Below, piece by piece: positions 35,635 through 46,528 of a stretch of 64,000 nt of DNA. Made by a program: the position numbers and the translations under genes. Position 1 is the first letter of the stretch, and each line of letters opens with the position of its first letter. The DNA is from Alisma plantago-aquatica (lineage: Eukaryota > Streptophyta > Magnoliopsida > Alismatales > Alismataceae), in NCBI GenBank assembly GCA_963693085.1, contig OY856413.1:546401879-546465878 (forward strand). The letters run 5' to 3'. The notes beneath the pieces were generated by a model. That model was not told the origin of the DNA. It worked only from the letters and a program-made list of their open reading frames with translations, and made no database searches.

Positions 35635-36372
35635 CGTAGTTATCCAGGCTCTCGCCTGGGCTCTGCCTAGGCACACCTAGGCCCCCTAGGCTCTAGGTCG
35701 GCCGCCTTAAACTGGGCGCCTAGGCTTTGAGATAACTAAAGTGGATGCCTAAGGCCTTTCAAGCCCAAATTAAGACACTTAAAGACCAAATTAGCACGGA
35801 TTAGGTCTGAATTTGATCAAATTAGATCAAATTTAGTTATTCTAGTGAAAGAATAGATCTGATTTTGACCAAATCAGATCTAATTTGGGTAGATTGGGTA
35901 TGATTTGAGGGAGAATAGGTCTGATTCAGGGAATCATGTCTTATTTGGGGAATTAGGTATGGTTTGCCAAATTAGGGTTTGTTTGGGTCAATTTAGTATA
36001 AATTAGGGGAACTTACATCTGGTTAGGTCATGTTATGCCGAAATAGGTTTGACTTTGGCCAAATTAGGGCAGATTAAGTTAAATTAGGTCAATTTTAGAT
36101 CATGTTAGGTTAAATTAAGACCAAATAGGCCTAGCTTAGGTCCTGACATGTGTGATATAGGTGATGCTATGATTGATTAAGCTTAGGGATAACCAATTTA
36201 TCAATGCATATATTTGAATATAGCTAAATGTATACGCCAAACCAATTATATACATGTAAAATATAAACAAATTAGAAGAACGCCTAGAAACGCCTGGGCT
36301 CCCACCTAGGCGCCTAGGCCCCTTAGGCTTCCCTTGGGTGGGAAGGACCGCCTAGCCGCCTACACAAGTATG
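35635..36372 (+). mobile_element. hAT-like non-autonomous element, CCTAGG-rich family, copy 4
   Basis: It starts CGTAGTTATCCAGGC and ends CCGCCTACACAAGTATG, flanked by a perfect 8-bp duplication AGTATAAT (35627..35634 and 36373..36380). GCCTAGGC-type motifs crowd both ends and AAATTAGGTCTGATTTGG-like motifs fill the centre. 738 bp, no ORF. Confidence 0.9.
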
Positions 36373-36539
36373 AGTATAATGTAACACATTTAGATCTAAC
36401 ATGTTGAAATCAAGAAATAGAAGAGGAAAGAAAATGAATGGAAGGAAAAGAAGGGGATAAATTGTTGGGGTTTAAGCGAAAAGGGAGGAAGAAGAGCAAG
36501 GAGAAGTAGAATGAGAAGAGGACTTTGAGAAAAGGTTGC

Positions 36540-36840
36540 TGATGCAAACCTTGTTGCAAACAAAACTAATTCATATCATTTAACTGTTGTGGATAGGATC
36601 CGCGGTCATAGGCCTATATAGAAAACTCGTGAGAAGCCTTAATTGGCCTATTTCCTATGAAGATCCCTAAAACAAAACAAGAATTAAAAGCTAATTAATT
36701 AAGAATCTACAAGTAAGTCCCTAATATTAGACTTAGGTCCTAAAACTGAGTAAATTGCATGATAAACCATTAATAAAAACAAAGACCACAACATACATCA
36801 GATCCTAGCCAGGCTCATGATGAGCAGGCTATCATACATC
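36540..36840 (-). mobile_element. Solo LTR related to the LARD-like element
   Basis: On the minus strand it follows the LTR of 26300..29519: GGGACTTACTTGTAGATTC, TTTTAATTCTTGTTTTG, TCTATATAGGCC, GTTTGCAACAAGGTTTGC. It ends TGATGCA at 36540. No internal domain or partner LTR is adjacent, and no clear target duplication was seen. Confidence 0.6.
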
Positions 36841-37005
36841 AAATGCTCATCTACAATTATTAAAAAGAAAGAAAAGATGCTTTCTTGCAATTATTAAGAA
36901 GAAAGAAAAGATGAGGGGAAGACATCAGATGCTCATCTACAATTATTAAAAAGAAAGAAAAGATGCTCTCTTGCAATTATTAAGAAGAAAAGATGAGGAG
37001 GGGAA
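36841..37005. repeat. Two-unit 86-bp tandem repeat
   Basis: Units start at 36841 and 36927 with ATGCTCATCTACAATTATT and then AAAAGAAAGAAAAGATGCT. The second unit has a small deletion near its end. Confidence 0.8.
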
Positions 37006-37181
37006 GAGGAGGCTAATGCATGATTTAGAATTGGTTCGAAGGAAAAATGATAACACATGAAGAAGAATATATATTTTGAAGAAGAGAATGGAAAAAAAAT
37101 TACAATACAATTTACAAAAAGTACAAGAAGAGGACAAGATAATGCTGTTAGCCAAAAAAAGGAAAGAAAGGTAGTAGCATG

Positions 37182-37359
37182 TATTAATATATACACTTTA
37201 CTGCTTTTCTTTACTTAGTGTATTTACTTATTTTCTCTTTATTCTCTTTATCCCATATTGCTCATCTCTAAACTCTGTACACTCTCTTGTCTTATAAAAG
37301 AGAGACCATTGTATTATTTTTGATCATCCAATAATAAGCAATCCTCTCCGCTTTCTAGA
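37182..37359 (+). repeat. 5' LTR of copia element 2
   Basis: It begins TATTAATATATAC and ends CTTTCTAGA, immediately before the primer site, so the termini are TA...GA instead of TG...CA. A TATA box TATAAAAG lies at 37293..37300. Confidence 0.9.
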
Positions 37360-37372
37360 TGGTATCAGAGCC
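37360..37372 (+). promoter_or_regulatory. Primer-binding site of copia element 2
   Basis: TGGTATCAGAGCC, complementary to initiator tRNA-Met, directly after the LTR. Confidence 0.9.
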
Positions 37373-38058
37373 ACCCGATCCTCCCTAACCCTACACCTCT
37401 TCTTTCCCTCCACCAACCCTAGCCGCCACCCCCATCTCTCTCTCTTCCCTCTCCTTGCCGCTGCTGCCCCAACGACTTCTCCTGCTGCCGCCGACTTCCC
37501 CTACCACAGTAGCCGCCCCCCACTACTCCTCCTTCTCTCCTCGCCCCTCCCTACCATCCTTCTTCCGCCGCCAACCCCTCCTTCCACTCCCATAACCCAC
37601 CGCCCAACCCTCCTGCTCCTGCCGCCACCCATCAGGCCGCCGCCCTCTTGCTGCCGCCGCCACCACACAACCACCCCTCCACACCTCCACAACCCTCCAC
37701 CCACCTCCAATCCCCTAAACCCCTCCATCCTTGTGGCCTAATCCACCACAGGCCCCTCCGTCTAGCTCGGTTTCACTTTCCGAAATCTTCGGACAGCCTC
37801 AGCGTTTTCCAGTTCTGGCACGTTGATGGCGTAACAGGCTTCATCCACTATGTCTGCCTGCGCCTCATGGTGGAGTGACTGATCCTCCATGTTGGCGTAG
37901 GTTTTTCTCTTCTTCTGCTGCCCCTACGTGGGTTTTTTTAAGATCCATGCGTGGATCTCCTACCTTCTACTACTAGTCCATGTGTTGAACTCCTGCCTCT
38001 GACTGCTGACTACTACTGCTCTCTGCGCCCGTGCTTCTACCCCTGACTGCACCTTCCG

Positions 38059-40919
38059 ATGGCGACTCCGGATCTTCTGCGTAATCTGTGTGTTACTACT
38101 GTGAAGTTGGATGGCTCCAACTATCACCTCTGGGCAGCTTCCTTTGAACTCTATGTTAAAGCACAAGGGCGCTACTCTCATCTATCGACTAAGGGACCGA
38201 TGGCTCCCACTGCTGATGCCGATGACAAGACCAAACATGCCTATGATCTCTGGTCCAAGGAGGACTACGGTGTTATGACCTGGATGGTCAACAATGCGAA
38301 ATCGAAGATCAGTCAGTCTCTCCTTCGCCTAAAGATTGCAAAGGATATGTGAGACCAACTCTCCCACGTATACTCTCACTAGCAAAATCCAAAGAAGGTG
38401 TTTGAGATCTTCAAACAACTGGCCAAGTAAGAGTTTTCTACTATTGGTTCTATCGAGGACTACTACAACAACTGCTGCGCTCTCTGGGATGAATTTCAGG
38501 TGTACCATCCTCTTTCTACCGACATCACTGAAATCCAGTGTCAATGGAACAAACTTCAGCTTGTCCAGTTCCTCGCTGGTCTACCCTCCTTCGCCGGAGT
38601 TGTTGATCAGATTCTCTCGAGTGATCCTCTGCCTACACTGCGAGACGTTCTGAAACGTGTTCAACGTCTCCCCTTTGTATCTCAGTCTCTGCCTGACACT
38701 TTTGATGGAGCAGCCCTTGCTGTTCGCACCGGTGACTCCTCTCGTGGTCGCGGGCGCTCATCAGCACCTGGACGTGGCTCTGGTACTGAGCCTACTGAAC
38801 CACGCTTCTGTACTTTCTGCAAGCGCACGAATCACAATGAAGACCGCTGCTGGATCAAGCATGGCAAGCCAGCCTGGGCGAACCAAGTCACTACGGATCA
38901 ACCTGAGACTACCACTACCTCTGCTGCTCCTTCTGTTGATTGGATCCGGTCGGAGTTCGAGAAACTTCTCCAGGCACACCTCGCTTCTTCTGCTGAAGCC
39001 TCTACTGATGGGAGCACTGCACTTCTGACCCAGTCTGGTAAAAATTCATGGGTGATTGATTCAGGTGCGACATCCCATATCTCTGGAAATCTTGCGTTAT
39101 TTTCTCACTTACATAATACTTCTGATATACCTCCTGTTACACTGGCTGATGGCTCTAAGACACATGTTATTGGCATTGGTGATATCTGCACTCCTGGTTC
39201 CCTGCCTCTGCGGTCTACTCTTTATGTTCCAAAATTTCCTATAAATCTGCTATCTGTTAATAGAACTGTCAAAAGCCTCCGTTGCTCTATTACTTTTGAC
39301 CCAGATGGTGTTGTGTTTCAGGATCTGCGCACGAGGACGACGATTGGTTCGGGCCATGAGGGACCATATGGGCTATATTAATTGGATGTTCCGAAGACCG
39401 CAACATATCTGGCATCCTCTGTGACAGGCATCCAGTGGCACTACCGTCTGGGACATCGTTCTGCAGCGAAATTAAAACATTTACTTCCTGATGTTTTAGA
39501 GTCTGTTTTTCATTGTGAGACTTGCCAATTGGGCAAACAAACGCGAGCATCTTTTTCTAAGAAATCATGTATTAGTTCAAAGCAGCCATTTGATATTATT
39601 CATGCTGATGTTTGGGGACCTTGTTCCGTGTCCAGTACCTCTGGATTTTGCTATTTTTTGAGTTTTATTGATGATTTTTCTAGAACTACCTGGATTTTCT
39701 TGCTCAAGGACGGGTCTACTTTACATGATACCATTATTGCTTACTTTGCTGAGATCCATACCCAGTTTGCCAAATCTATCAAAATTTTTCACACCGATAA
39801 TGCCCTTGAATTTATGCAAGCCTCTAACAGCAATTTTTGTCGCAAACAGGGTACCATACACCAAACTTCTTGTGCCTACACTCCACAGCAAAATGGAGTC
39901 GCCGAACGCAAAAATCGACACCTGCTTGAAGTTGCCCGCACTTTACTGTTTCATTACCATGTCTCACAATGTTTTTGGCCTGAAGCTATTTCCACTGCAT
40001 GTTACCTTATTAACCACATGCTTTCTTCTATGCTTGGGAATCAAGTCCCTTATCAAATCCTGTACTCAGATGTGCCCCTTTTTTTGTTCCTCCTCGTATC
40101 TTTGGGAGCACCTGTTTTGTCAAAAATCTTCGTCCTGGTCTCACCAAACTTGATCCCAGAGCAATAAAGTGTGTCTTCATAGGGTACTCTCGCACTCAGA
40201 AAGGGTACTGCTGTTATGATCCCGTGTCAAAGAAATGGTTTGTATTTGCTGATATCGTTTTCTTTGAGCACATGCCTTTCTACTCCTCTGCCGGGTCTGC
40301 CCTTACATCGGATTTATTAGTGGTGACACCTTTACCTATGATTGACGATACTGATGATACTGCTCCTCCTGCTGAAAGTCCTCCTCTGAAAGTTTATCAA
40401 AGAAGACAGAAGACAACAACTCCCTCTATGGCCCCTCCAGAGTCTTCGTCCTCCGTGCCAGATCAAACACCACCACAAGTATACTCTGACCTAGATGTTC
40501 CTATTAGTTTGAGGAAAGGAACTAGAGCTTGTACTAAACATCCTATTGGCAATTTCTGTACTTCTTCTCATTTGGAGACTAATTTTACAAATTTTACTGT
40601 TGCTCTTTCTGCTGTTTCTATTCCTAAAAATGCTTCTCAGGCTCTTAAACATCCGGCTTGGTGTTAGGCCATGGAAGTGGAAATGCAGGCTCTTACTGAT
40701 CGCAACACTTGGCAGTTGGTCGATCCTCCTACTGACTGTTCTCCAGTTGGCTGTCGTTGGGTGTTTACTGTTAAATATCAACCGGATGGCACGGTTGAAC
40801 GCCTCAAGGCTAGACTTGTTGCCAAGGGCTACACGCAGACTTATGGGGTCGACTACTTTGAGACTTTTTCACCGGTGGCTCAGTTGAATTCCGTACGCAT
40901 TCTTATTTCTGTTGCCATT
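38059..40919 (+). pseudogene. Copia gag-pol of element 2, first part (to RT)
   Basis: It starts at ATG 38059 (MATPDLL). Gag has a CX2CX4HX4C knuckle (CTFC to H to C, about 38810..38855). Protease DSGAT is at about 39058. Integrase has WHYRLGH, CETCQLGK, IHADVWGP, FHTDNA and GVAERKN, then the N-terminal part of RT. Breaks: TGA 38350 (Trp in element 1), TAG 38380, TAA 38428, TAA 39379, loss of one T in a T-run near 40077 (7 T here, 8 in the second copy), and TAG 40665. RT stops at about 40917, where unrelated DNA starts. Confidence 0.93.
39307..40919 (+). repeat. Internal direct duplication of element 2, left copy
   Basis: Nearly identical to 42045..43657. By eye I count about five differences in 1.6 kb, one of them the T-run indel. 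It covers the end of the protease region, integrase and the start of RT. Confidence 0.95.
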
Positions 40920-42044
40920 GTCACAACCATTGTTTACGCCGTCCAGCAGTCTGCTTCAATCCTTCTTTCTACGATTTATCACAGCCATCAACAATATCGT
41001 TTGTGTCATGACTTATTTAACTCAATACGCCATATATGATTTTCTAAATCCACCACGAGTTGTGCACACAAGTACGAACGACCCAGCAACTTGGAACTGA
41101 AAAACATTATAACTACATTCACAGCCTCTATCAGAAAAACCAACCATCCGATTCCGGATAAGAGCTAAGCTCAGATGACAACCGTGTTTCTTCCGAAGTT
41201 GGTCACTCATATGATCATCACACCCGTGGTATGTGTGCCCATCTGTGTCACGGAGAGATGTCATCCGTTGGATTGTGGGGCCATGAGAGAGTGCACTGTT
41301 TAGATTCAGTAGCCATACATGTGACGGGTATTGAGAATTTGAGCCCCCGTGGTACATACCCGAGCTCCGCCAACTGTAAGGACACGTTAAGCAATTATTG
41401 CCTGACGACTAGCATAAAGTTCCAATCCGAATGGCGTTCAGCAAAAAAAAATCACGGCTCCCAAAAGCACTCACATTGTCGTGATGTGACAGTTATGTAC
41501 CTCACAATTTCTTCGTCCTCCTATCAATGTCAGGCGCAATTTACAATTAATCTCAGAGGGAGATAAATGATCCAAGCTGATAAGATATAAGCTTCGACGT
41601 TTGGTACGATTTATGTTACATGATGTAATCCATTTAATTCATTGACGTTGTCATCTTTTAGCTGCCCGTCCACTGACACGTGGCGCGAGTAGTGTGTGGC
41701 TCCACCCCCTTGGCCTCCTCTCGCCCACGGGTTGCGGTGGGGGCAATTAAAACGAGGGCCTTTTTTCTCGTGGTGTGTGAGTTGTGTGGGCAGTAATCGA
41801 AAGAGCAGCGAGCGGATAACCATCGCCCTCCTCGCACGGCTGTCCATGTGTGCAGATGGGAGGCGTGATATTTGTTTTTCTTGGCCGAGATTTGGCAATG
41901 TTAATAATTAGGAACGCGATAATAAATATCGTTTCAGGTGTTGGGTCATTAAACAATTTTCATGACAGCGAGGTTTAGCCCACTGTCTGGGCGCCATCAG
42001 CCTTGGCCAAGCCCATGGGCCGGCGGGCCCAGTGGGACCCCAGG
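40920..42044. other. 1.1-kb unrelated DNA inside copia element 2
   Basis: It matches no part of the copia element or other repeats in this window. Both borders abut the duplicated copia segment exactly. No TIR, LTR, poly-A tail or target duplication of its own was found, and no convincing ORF. It has a G-box/ABRE-like GACACGTGGC (41675..41684) and, near the right border, GGGCCGGCGGGCCCA with two site-II-like motifs, as in plant promoters. It may be a captured host promoter region or filler DNA. This is inference. Confidence 0.8.
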
Positions 42045-43657
42045 GGTGTTGTGTTTCAGGATCTGCGCACGAGGACGACGATTGGTTCGGGCCATGAGGG
42101 ACCATATGGGCTATATTAATTGGATGTTCCGAAGACCGCAACATATCTGGCATCCTCTGTGACAGGCATCCAGTGGCACTACCGTCTGGGACATCGTTCT
42201 GCAGCGAAATTAAAACATTTACTTCCTGATGTTTTAGAGTCTGTTTTTCATTGTGAGACTTGCCAATTGGGCAAACAAACGCGAGCATCTTTTTCTAAGA
42301 AATCATGTATTAGTTCAAAGCAGCCATTTGATATTATTCATGCTGATGTTTGGGGACCTTGTTCCGTGTCCAGTACCTCTGGATTTTGCTATTTTTTGAG
42401 TTTTATTGATGATTTTTCTAGAACTACCTGGATTTTCTTGCTCAAGGACGGGTCTACTTTACATGATACCATTATTGCTTATTTTGCTGAGATCCATACC
42501 CAGTTTGCCAAATCTATCAAAATTTTTCACACCGATAATGCCCTTGAATTTATGCAAGCCTCTAACAGCAATTTTTGTCGCAAACAGGGTACCATACACC
42601 AAACTTCTTGTGCCTACACTCCACAGCAAAATGGAGTCGCCGAACGCAAAAATCGACACCTGCTTGAAGTTGCCCGCACTTTACTGTTTCATTACCATGT
42701 CTCACAATGTTTTTGGCCTGAAGCTATTTCCACTGCATGTTACCTTATTAACCACATGCTTTCTTCTATGCTTGGGAATCAAGTCCCTTATCAAATCCTG
42801 TACTCAGATGTGCCCCTTTTTTTTGTTCCTCCTCGTATCTTTGGGAGCACCTGTTTTGTCAAAAATCTTCGTCCTGGTCTCACCAAACTTGATCCCAGAG
42901 CAATAAAGTGTGTCTTCATAGGGTACTCTCGCACTCAGAAAGGGTACTGCTGTTATGATCCCGTGTCAAAGAAATGGTTTGTATTTGCTGATATCGTTTT
43001 CTTTGAGCACATGCCTTTCTACTCCTCTGCCGGGTCTGCCCTTACATCGGATTTATTAGTGGTGACACCTTTACCTATGATTGACGATACTGATGATACT
43101 GCTCCTCCTGCTGAAAGTCCTCCTCTGAAAGTTTATCAAAGAAGACAGAAGACAACAACTCCCTCTATGGCCCCTCCAGAGTCTTCGTCCTCCGTGCCAG
43201 ATCAAACACCACCACAAGTATACTCTGACCTAGATGTTCCTATCAGTTTGAGGAAAGGAACTAGAGCTTGTACTAAACATCCTATTGGCAATTTCTGTAC
43301 TTCTTCTCATTTGGAGACTAATTTTACAAATTTTACTGTTGCTCTTTCTGCTGTTTCTATTCCTAAAAATGCTTCTCAGGCTCTTAAACATCCGGCTTGG
43401 CGTTAGGCCATGGAAGTGGAAATGCAGGCTCTTACTGATCGCAACACTTGGCAGTTGGTCGATCCTCCTACTGACTGTTCTCCAGTTGGCTGTCGTTGGG
43501 TGTTTACTGTTAAATATCAACCGGATGGCACGGTTGAACGCCTCAAGGCTAGACTTGTTGCCAAGGGCTACACGCAGACTTATGGGGTCGACTACTTTGA
43601 GACTTTTTCACCGGTGGCTCAGTTGAATTCCGTACGCATTCTTATTTCTGTTGCTAT
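42045..43657 (+). repeat. Internal direct duplication of element 2, right copy
   Basis: Second copy of 39307..40919, offset 2738 bp, then 2739 bp after the T-run. It shares the stop at 39379/42117 with the left copy, so that stop predates the duplication. Confidence 0.95.
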
Positions 43658-44540
43658 TAATTCTGATTGGCCCCTATACCAGTTGGATGTGAAAAATGCG
43701 TTTCTGTTTGGGGATCTACATGTGGAAGTCTATATGGAACAACCTCTAGGATTTGTGCTTCAGGGGGAGTCCTCTAAAGTCTGCAGGCTGCGGAAAGCTA
43801 TATATGGTTTAAAATAGAGTCCCCGTGCTTGGTTTGATAAACTAAGTACCATTCTTCAAAAGTTTCTTTTTAGACACTCCTAGTCTGATCATTCTGTCTT
43901 CATTAAAAATACTACTGCTGGCATTGTTATTCTGTTTGTATATGTTGATGACATTATTCTCTCAGGGAGTGATCTTGCTGGTATTCAGGCTACTAAGTGT
44001 TATCTGGAGAAACACTTTGTCACCAAAGACCTCGGTACTTTGCGTTACTTTCTTGGGATTGAAGTCTCTAGGTCTGCTTCTGGATTATGCTTGTCTCAAT
44101 GTAAATATGTTCTGGATCTTCTTTCTGACACATGACTTCTTGGTGCTAAACCTGCTAGTACTCTTCTGGATCCAAATACTAACTGGGATGATGAGAACTC
44201 TCCTGCCTATCCTGATCATCATCAGTATCGCCGTATGGTTGGCAAGCTTATTTATCTTACTGTTACTCGTGCTGATATTACTTCTGCTGTCGGGCTTGTT
44301 AGTAGATATCTGGATAAGCCCCGTCAATGTCACTAGGATGCCGTCTGCCACATTCTCAAATATCTGAAGAGTTCCCATGGGAAAGGTTTGCTATATAAAA
44401 AATGGTCACTGTAAGTTTATTGGATATAGTGACTCTGACTATGCCGGGAGTAAAATCGACCGACGCTCCACCTCTGGCTACTGTACCTTTGTAGGAGGAA
44501 ATCTTGTTACTTGGCGAAGCAAGAAACAGACTGTGGTTGC

Positions 44541-45004
44541 TCGCTCAAGTGCTGAAGCAGAATATCGCGCCATGGCGCATACTACTTGTGAGCTGTTCTG
44601 GATTCGGAGACTACTGAAAGATTTTCGCTTTTCGGACTCTTCTCCTATTCCGATGTACTGTGACAACAAAGCTGCCACCTTTATTGCTAATAATCCTACT
44701 TTTCATGAGCGAACAAAACATGTTGAGGTTGACTGTCATTTTGTTCGCGAAGCTGTCTTATCTGGCCAAATATCGCTCAAGTGCTGAAGCAGAATATCGC
44801 GCCATGGCGCATACTACTTGTGAGCTGTTCTGGATTCGGAGACTACTGAAAGATTTTCGCTTTTCGGACTCTTCTCCTATTCCGATGTACTGTGACAACA
44901 AAGCTGCCACCTTTATTGCTAATAATCCTACTTTTCATAAGCGAACAAAACATGTTGAGGTTGACTGTCATTTTGTTCGCGAAGCTGTCTTATCTGGCCA
45001 GATA
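44541..45004 (+). repeat. 232-bp tandem duplication in RNase H
   Basis: Units 44541..44772 and 44773..45004 differ by about two bases. The unit length is not a multiple of 3, so it shifts the frame. The junction has only a 2-bp overlap (TC). Confidence 0.95.
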
Positions 45005-45126
45005 TCTACTCCCTACATACATACTTTTGATTAGGTGGCTGACATCTTCACCAAGATTCTTCCGAAGACGAGATTCGCTGTTATGACATCCAAGTTGGGT
45101 TTGATTGACTTCTACGCTCCAGCTTA

Positions 45127-45134
45127 AGGGGGAG
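45127..45134 (+). promoter_or_regulatory. Polypurine tract of copia element 2
   Basis: AGGGGGAG directly precedes the 3' LTR. Confidence 0.9.
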
Positions 45135-45320
45135 TATTAGTATATACACTTTACTGCTTTTCTTTACTTAGTGTATTTACTTATTTTCTCTTTATTCTCT
45201 TATTCTCTTTATCCCATATTGCTCATCTCTAAACTTTGTACACTTTCTTGTCTTATAAAAGAGAGACCATTGTATTCTTTTTGATCATCTAATAATAAGC
45301 AATCCTCTCCGCTTTCTAGA
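45135..45320 (+). repeat. 3' LTR of copia element 2
   Basis: It begins TATTAGTATATAC and ends CTTTCTAGA, followed by GCATG. It has an extra TATTCTCT unit compared with the 5' LTR. Confidence 0.9.
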
Positions 45321-45325
45321 GCATG

Positions 45326-45846
45326 CATATAGGAAGAAGTTGAAAAGGATGAACCAGAGGGAAGTGGTGGAGAGAAGTGTCAGAGTGTCATACTACTTGA
45401 TACGAGTGTAAATAGGAGGGTCTCGATCATCGGTTAATCAGCTAGAGAAGACTGCCTTATAGGATAGCCAATGATACCTCTGGGGAAGACGAAGACCGAC
45501 ATTGTTGGAGATTGCAACACCACTGCTAGAATTGGGTGTTGGTACCCTTAGATTTGCCACAAAACTGTAGTGGGGGGGTTTGTGTGAGTTGGACATGCCA
45601 CAATGATGTTAGGTCAAGGGGCATCATGATCCAAATGGATCAATTATTTTTTTATTATATCTAACCGTCTCATTAGAATAATGTTGCGTCGTGCGAGCGT
45701 GTTGTCATTTATAAGACCTAGGTCTACTTAGTGGCATACTTTGGAAAATGTAAAGTGACACACTGGTCAACCTTGCGGCCACACATGTTGCTTTTATTGC
45801 TTCTCTAAACACTAGGTATATGAGAATAGATCAAATTATTTCTCAC
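45326..45846. other. Unassigned intron DNA
   Basis: Purine-rich left part, no gene or element ends recognised. Confidence 0.4.
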
Positions 45847-46352
45847 TGTTGTAAAGTAACAGACGGCTATGCAATATATTTGATAAGAGGAATCCCCCTC
45901 CTATATATAGGAGAAGGGGGAAGTGTACAATCTTTAGACGAAAACCCTAATGGGTTAAGACACACTTGGCCCCATATACAAACAGACTCAAATAACTTAA
46001 TTAACTAAATTAACCAAACTCTCTAATACTCCCCCTCAAGCTGAAGCTTGGGAGAATCCAAGTTGGCTTGCTAACAGACAAACTAAAGATAAAGAAACAG
46101 AATAAAAAGATAAATCAAGTCCGTACAAAAATATTTCTCCCCCTCAGGATTACAATAAAACACTCATCACTCAAATACTCCCTCTCAAGTAGATAACCCA
46201 AAGCAGGTATGCAAGCAAGTCAAATTTGAAGTATGTCGCAAGTCACAGGTGCAGGTCACGAACAAGTAGTATAAGCTTCTTGATAAAATAGATGTGGCAT
46301 GTGAAGTAGCAACAAGAAGGCGTCAAAGTCTTCATTATAGTCATTATCGTCG

Positions 46353-46528
46353 CAGTCCAGAGAGTGCTGGTTCACAATAGAGAAGTCAAGAGAGTGCTAG
46401 TTCACAGTAGAAATGTCTAGAGAGTGCTTGTTCACAGTAGCAAAGTCTAGAGAGTGGTAGAAAAGTCCAGAGAGTGCTGGTTCACAACAGAAAAATCTAG
46501 AGTGTGTTGGTTCACAGTAGAAAAATCA
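46353..46528. repeat. Minisatellite of about 30 bp units
   Basis: About six imperfect units of the form GTCCAGAGAGTGCTGGTTCACAGTAGAAAA (allowing deletions). It lies near the 3' end of the minus-strand element. Confidence 0.85.

Larger units (their letters stand above)
42045..45127 (+). pseudogene. Copia pol of element 2, second part (integrase to RNase H)
   Basis: It repeats the end of protease, integrase and early RT, then continues with the rest of pol. The integrase-to-connection frame is open from 42120 to 43406. RT carries YVDDIILSGS at about 43938. RNase H has DSDYAG and HVEVDCHFV. Breaks: TAA 42117, TAG 43404, TAG 43815, TAG 43881, TGA 44133, TAG 44334, a net 2-bp loss in an A-run near 44397, the 232-bp duplication at 44541..45004, and TAG 45032. 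It ends with FYAPA and TAA 45125. Confidence 0.93.
37182..45320 (+). mobile_element. Ty1/copia retrotransposon, element 2, internally rearranged
   Basis: LTRs at 37182..37359 (178 bp) and 45135..45320 (186 bp), with a perfect 5-bp target duplication GCATG (37177..37181 and 45321..45325). Primer site at 37360, polypurine tract at 45127..45134. The LTRs differ by five substitutions and an 8-bp tandem insertion. Inside, 39307..40919 is repeated at 42045..43657 with unrelated DNA (40920..42044) between, and a 232-bp tandem duplication affects RNase H. Without these extras the element would be about 5.2 kb, a normal copia size. Multiple stops make it non-autonomous. It is related to element 1 but has different LTRs. 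Confidence 0.95.

Noticed and set aside
37501..37728. Gly/Arg-rich minus-strand frame in the leader of copia element 2
   Set aside because: It is the complement of a Pro/Leu-rich low-complexity 5' leader and has no domain.
42120..43406. 428-codon open frame that could be taken as an intact integrase gene
   Set aside because: It is only the longest unbroken stretch of copia element 2. It starts after a stop at 42117, ends at another at 43404, and lacks gag and the RT active site.
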